A DNA stretch of 64,000 bases, from assembly GCA_932521025.1 (NCBI GenBank), contig OW051472.1, positions 3,844,001 to 3,908,000 of the forward strand, in the 5' to 3' direction. A program made the position numbers and the translations under genes. How positions within the stretch are numbered: position 1 is the first letter of the stretch; each line of letters starts with the position of its first letter. Positions 59,216 through 64,000 of this stretch are shown here, piece after piece. Below the pieces are notes generated by a model, which had not been told where the DNA came from, searched no databases, and saw only the letters and a program-made list of their open reading frames with translations. The DNA is from Oscheius onirici (Eukaryota; Nematoda; Chromadorea; Rhabditida; Rhabditidae).

Positions 59216-60294
59216 CTTTTTCCGGCGATACTTACATAAACATCATTCGGAAACAAGCTCTTCCAAATCTTCTCAAAGTACACTGATTTGTGAAGGATAG
59301 TGGTTTCTGTCTGTTTACTCAATAAGGTCATTTATTGAGAGAGGCAAAGTATATTTCAGAGTGCCATGAAAGTCTCGTGATACCGATTCCCACAGAGAAA
59401 GCATTGAATTTGTAACAGCACGTTTTAAATCATAGCAATAACCTCAAAGCACTGTGATCTAGAAACATCTGAAAAAGTTATCTAAAGTAGAAGTTCTTTC
59501 CCAATTCAAGCGCCTTTCTATTATTTCTAGATAGGTTCTCCTAATTGTAAGAGAATCATTCCAAGCTAGGATTCGTTTTCTCGGTCTTGGAAATCGGTCT
59601 TGTTTCAAAGAGGCACATGTATCAAGGTTTCTCTCAAAAATAGGAAAGCGCCTGTCATGGTTGCATAGTATTGTTGTCTCAAGTCGAAAGTATCGAAAGA
59701 AGATGAAGTAACTTTTCACATAGCTTCAGTCCACACTCGGAAGTGCCCGGAAATCGGAAACAGTTGAACAGAGCCTGTGGGCTCTCCAGACCACCTGCCG
59801 GGTCACAATATCCATGTCATTCAATGTCGGCTCAGCCGATGCAATATCCGTGGCCGAACGAGGAGTGGGCGGGGTCCGAAAGCAAGAGCTACCATAACCC
59901 GAAGAAGCACTGCTGACACCCGGGAGCAGCGGCCAAAATATGCAAAGGTTTGTCTATTTCAATAATACTTTCTAGCCAGAGAATTCAGTGAAGAGACATG
60001 TCTCGATTTGGTAGACCTCGATCGACCGATTCTCTTCGGTGACTCCGGATGTATCAAGATTGAACAGTTCAGCACTTTCAAGAGTCAGTTTCATTTCCTC
60101 TCCATTTGTCTTCTTTATTGAAATTTCCTTCCGACCCCACCCTCTCTTCATCTCGGTCGATCCGCGCCTGTACGTCTCTCGTCTTCGACAGGGGGTCCCC
60201 GCTTGTCGTTCCCAGCCTCAGCCTCTCCACGTTTTTTCACGGGGCCTTTCGGTGTTTTGTCTCTAGCTTTTTCTCCAAGGAAAGAACGTCCGTC
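59216..60294. other. region upstream of lim-6 with an interrupted open frame
   Basis: Contains a plus-strand frame from 59824 (MSAQPMQYPWPNEEWAG), interrupted by one TGA at 59914. It continues across a 28-bp possible intron into a conserved-looking stretch (FSEETCLDLVDLDRPILFGD). I could not join it in frame to lim-6. 59300-59780 holds nothing recognised. Confidence 0.3.
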
Positions 60295-63200
60295 ATGAGC
60301 TTGATGTCTATAGTGAAGACTCCCATTGGCCCGTCAGAACGTCAAGCTCAGACCGAATACTATCAGTTCTATTACGGGGCTCCCGCTTTTAACCCACACG
60401 GTAACATGGACGGAGTTCAAAGTATTTAACAAACGAAGTTTCTTAGCCACAAACAAATTTCAGGTGGCTCCGGAAGTGACGGCTCTCCTTTCAACGAAGC
60501 CTACCCATGCAGTGGCTGCGGATATGATATTCACGATCGATTCCTGATGAAGGTGAGTCTTCTTGCTGTCGAATATTGTCAGACGATATGTACAAATAGA
60601 GAGGAAGATGTTAGTAATCATGTGACATATGAATCACGCGAAACTGCGGCAGGCCAAAGAGCCGATTCAATTGACAGTCAGTGTCATTGTTAGTCATTAG
60701 TCTTATCCATTTACTTTCAGTCGGGTCAGCATATATATGACTTCTAGAACTTTCTGTGTTTCAGTGACTAAGTACCGTGTCGTTAATTACTAATTGTATC
60801 TGAACAAATTTTTAAAAAGTCTTCTACGCCGCTAACATATCGTCTATTTTCACACGGTTCAAGCAGCTGTAGCCTCGCGACGATACCGTCTTTCTTCCTC
60901 CAGTTCTCAGAGTTTATGTCTTCGACCTGCTAGTTTCCCACCTTTAACCCCTTTATAATGGCCTAGCTTACGATCAGAATGTTCCCAAGCACAGTTCTCT
61001 CTTCAAGGGGACGACGGTCTTTTCTCCTTTCTCGGGGTGGACGTCTCTTCAAAAAGTTGAATGACGCTGAAAAATCGATGGCATCAAAGGCATTCAGACG
61101 AGCAGTTGAATCAGACTGTAAGTCATAGTCGCACAGCCGGTGCCGCCAAAGGAACCGTGCTTTGAAAGGACGAGGACTGGGGGGGGGGAGCGTTCAAAAG
61201 TGAGAACTCTTTTTCAGGTTCAATCGGACAACTACCACGAGGGATGTATTCGATGTGCTGCGTGTCATCAATCCCTGGCTGGAAGCCCAACTTGCTTCAT
61301 GAAAGATGGCCAAATATACTGTCGAGAAGATCATTCGGTGTGAGTTTCTCTCTTTTTCCAAATCGGAACAATTGGCCTGATCTCGCAAAGGTCCCTCTTA
61401 ATTGAAGAGTTCCTGCTTCGCGTGTCACTCGAGTGGCAACTCAGAGGAATTCCAAAAGGCTCGACTAGGGTAAAACTTAGAAGGAGCGGGTAGTTAGTCA
61501 TTAGGAGAGCAGATTAATCATTCTCTCGCGCACTGTTACGCAATTCGAGGAGACGGTTTTGGATGCAGCTGCTAATCACAATAACTGTCAGTCGAGTCTT
61601 CCTTCCGTTTCTCATCTCACCCTGGGGCAATCGCCGCCCGCTTTGCGATTAAATCTCGTAATTATAGGAGACGATGATAGCGATTTGGATACCTTTGCGC
61701 AATTAGCACCAGATTATGAGCTGCTCATTTGAGGGCCTTATTTGAAGTAGCATTAGTATGAAGAGAGTTGTTTATGTTTATGTTTAGCGATGATCATGTA
61801 ATTTCTATATGTCGCTCCATACTTCTTCACCATATATCGGGGCTCTCCCTTGCCGTTCTGGGCCAGTTCTCGCCGAAGTCTTGAAGAGGGTTGTACAAGG
61901 AGTAATATCATGATCATCACAATCAGACTGTAACTAGAAAAAACTTGAGATCACGGTAATTTTTTTGATGTGTCCGTTCTGTCTCCTGTTCCTAGGTTCT
62001 TCAGTAAGCAGAAATATACTACAACAATCACATCCTAGCTAATTTTATTGTCAGACTGGGAACAGGGATTCTAGGCTGTCTGATATTTGATCGGATACTT
62101 GGATGATCTACTCATCCGACCCACTTATTCTTCACAACTTCAAAAGACTCTAGAAACACTAGCTGATATATTTCATTGGACACTTCCTTTCTGGCTGGAC
62201 ACCACTCTAGACAAGAAGCCCAAGGGTTGTCAGGATTCGCGCATGATCCGCAATAATAGCTCATTGAGGGTTTTCATCCCCTCCGAGAGGGGGCCGGCTG
62301 ACTCTTATGGATTACCGTAACCGCTTGTCCTCTAATTTTTGCGTAATCCGCCACAGGGACAGGTGTCATTTGGGCTTATAGTTCTGACTCTTGAGAGGAC
62401 GAGAGATTCGACTACCGTAAACGGCTGTTTGCACAAGCTGCCAATATGAGATTTAATTGTCCCGGGGCAAACAGCCATCGGCAACAAGTGTGGCAGATGC
62501 ATTTCGAGCATCTGTCTCTTTCTCAGATTTGTGATCTACCTTGTGTAAGGGAGCTTGTTACAGTAGTCTTCTTCTTACTCGGGAGTGACAACCCTTTAAT
62601 TAGAGGCGACATCAATATGGGATTGGATAAGTGCTCTCAAAGAGTCTCTTTTACAGGCTGTTCGCGAGCCGCTGTGGCAGATGCAAAACCGCTTTGACCC
62701 CGACCGATTTCGTCTTCCGCTCTCCTTGTCATCCCACTTACCACCAGCAGTGCTTCACATGTCTCTACTGTCATGCTCCCTTCTCTAAGGTTTTTTTTAA
62801 ATTTTATTTTCTTAGAAAAATGCTCAGGGTGACGAATATCTGGTTTTTGAGGGAGAGATTGTCTGTCGAAATGACTACCAGATGCTCATGCAAGCTCACT
62901 TACATGCTGGTCAGTTTCGACTGTTTATTGAGAACTGTTTATTCTTCCAGTACAACATCAGAACCCGTTCGACTTTGACCACGGAGACCCATCCAGGAAG
63001 ACTCCCAAACGTCCGAGAACTATTCTGAACGCAACACAAAGACGTCAGTTCAAGGCCGCCTTTGAGAAAAGCGCCAAACCTTGTCGAAAGGTAGATCACT
63101 TTCAATTCTTTTCATAATACTTTCAGGTTCGTGAGCAGTTGGCCAAGGAGACTGGCCTCTCGGTTCGTGTTGTCCAAGTCTGGTTCCAAAATCAGCGAGC

Positions 63201-63457
63201 CAAGGTAGTTTTGCTGACAAGGTGACATCATAAGATTTCAGATGAAGAAAATGCAGAGGAAGGAAGACACGAAACGAGTGCCAACCAGTGGATCGGAAGG
63301 AAAGACTGAGGAAAAGTCCTCGTCGGATGAGGAAGGCGATTCCGAGACGGAAGAGAACGAGGCTCCTCGACCAAAAGGCCACTTGACCGATCTGGATGTC
63401 GGAAATCCCATCGAGAAGCTTTACCACATGCAGAACTTCTACTTCCCTCCCACGTGA
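60295..63457 (+). CDS. lim-6: LMX1-type LIM-homeodomain transcription factor
   Basis: Neuronal transcription factor; C. elegans lim-6 is the LMX1 orthologue, needed in GABAergic and chemosensory neurons. It starts [18 protein letters not shown] at 60295. LIM domain 1 spans two exons ([31 protein letters not shown]) and LIM domain 2 follows ([40 protein letters not shown]). The homeodomain reads [39 protein letters not shown] and [11 protein letters not shown], with the LMX1-specific CRKVRE. The C-terminus [16 protein letters not shown] matches the end of vertebrate LMX1. Introns of about 0.65 kb and 1.3 kb after the first exons are unusually long for this genome and may hold enhancers. Stop at 63457. 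Confidence 0.9.
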
Positions 63458-63614
63458 ACCTCCTTGTATATTTGTGCTTTTGTCGTGCTGGTCCTTTGAC
63501 GCTCCTTCCACAGGTACTCTCATCCTTGAGACATTGGGTATGTCTCCCTTGTCATCCTATTTGCTTTTGTGAATGCTTTACTTCTAGTCATTAAGATAAT
63601 AAATACTTTAAAGT

Positions 63615-63752
63615 TTAAGCCAGAGCCTTTTCGATGTCCTTGATCATGTCCTTGGGGTCGGTGTTGGGACCGAATCTTTTGATCACCTTCCCGTTGCGAT
63701 CCACGAGGAATTTGGTGAAGTTCCACTTGATGGCATCGAACAGAGTTCCTCC
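63615..63752 (-). CDS. glutathione peroxidase, C-terminal exon
   Basis: Last exon of a peroxide-reducing enzyme, beginning after TTTCAG at 63752. It reads [20 protein letters not shown] and [20 protein letters not shown] and stops at 63615-63617. The [11 protein letters not shown] block is the conserved fourth glutathione-peroxidase motif containing catalytic Trp and Asn. The active-site Cys/Sec exon lies outside the window. The rest of the gene continues beyond the right edge; 63753-63999 appears to be intron. It converges with lim-6. Confidence 0.8.
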   Translation of the reverse strand, partial: GGTLFDAIKWNFTKFLVDRNGKVIKRFGPNTDPKDMIKDIEKALA

Positions 63753-64000
63753 CTGAAATCGCGAGAGTTACAAAAGGAAACGTTCTTCGATTTTGTAAGA
63801 AACTGCCTGAACCTATCTGTTAGTAAAATCTAGTTTGGCTTTGAACCTTGAGGTCACTATTTCTTATCAGCGAGCAACTTTTGGGGAATCAACGGGTAAG
63901 TGGAACGAGTGCAATGTACATTGGTTCTGTTTTGTTTGGGACTACTTGTTGACCAAAACGGTATTGCCAGATCAAACTTTGAGTGGTACAAAACTGAGAA

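Noticed and set aside
59914..59916. TGA as a selenocysteine codon
   Set aside because: No insertion hairpin seen, and C. elegans-type nematodes are known for essentially one selenoprotein, thioredoxin reductase. A decayed or mis-spliced exon is more likely.

Overview
The window reads as a nematode chromosome segment. Introns are very short (some about 28-50 bp). Many start codons sit directly behind a TTTCAG-type acceptor, which suggests trans-splicing. The gene families also fit: an srab chemoreceptor array, close relatives of C. elegans fax-1, lim-6 and vps-33.2, and a Tc1-type transposon. All multi-exon spans below were assembled by eye from split reading frames, so outer limits are firmer than internal splice sites.

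Layout. 0-14.4 kb is a minus-strand array of seven srab-type seven-transmembrane chemoreceptor genes, two of them frameshifted in the last exon, interrupted by a foldback element and a decayed CK1-family kinase. 14.5-15.5 kb is a nested repeat block holding a 300-bp hAT-like element with a clean 8-bp target duplication. 16-20.3 kb holds three minus-strand genes: a triple zinc-knuckle protein, a GNAT acetyltransferase and a two-span membrane protein. 21.6-22.65 kb is a nested pair of transposon-like elements. 22.7-29.3 kb holds an unrecognised exon, an ABHD1/3-type lipase, VPS33B and a first MRG15-like gene. 29.7-30.65 kb is a nearly 1-kb palindrome. 30.8-32.9 kb is a plus-strand caspase homologue whose catalytic cysteine is replaced, followed by a second MRG15-like gene (33.9-35.5 kb).

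36-41 kb holds fax-1 (NR2E3-type nuclear receptor) and an MFSD8/CLN7-like lysosomal transporter. 41.4-43.7 kb is pyrimidine-rich and gene-poor. 43.7-52 kb holds a bublin-like coiled-coil protein, a ZNF706 homologue, a large unrecognised helical protein and an ENPP phosphodiesterase. 52.2-53.75 kb is a Tc1-type element with intact ends but a broken transposase, lying against the 3' end of an EAAT-type glutamate transporter gene. 56.5-63.5 kb carries a minimal ADAM protease, a divergent cornichon and lim-6 (LMX1). The 3' end of a glutathione peroxidase enters at the right edge.

The most unusual features are the catalytically dead caspase between two MRG15 paralogues and beside a giant palindrome, and the set of foldback elements. 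For one element an uninserted paralogous site is visible elsewhere in the window.
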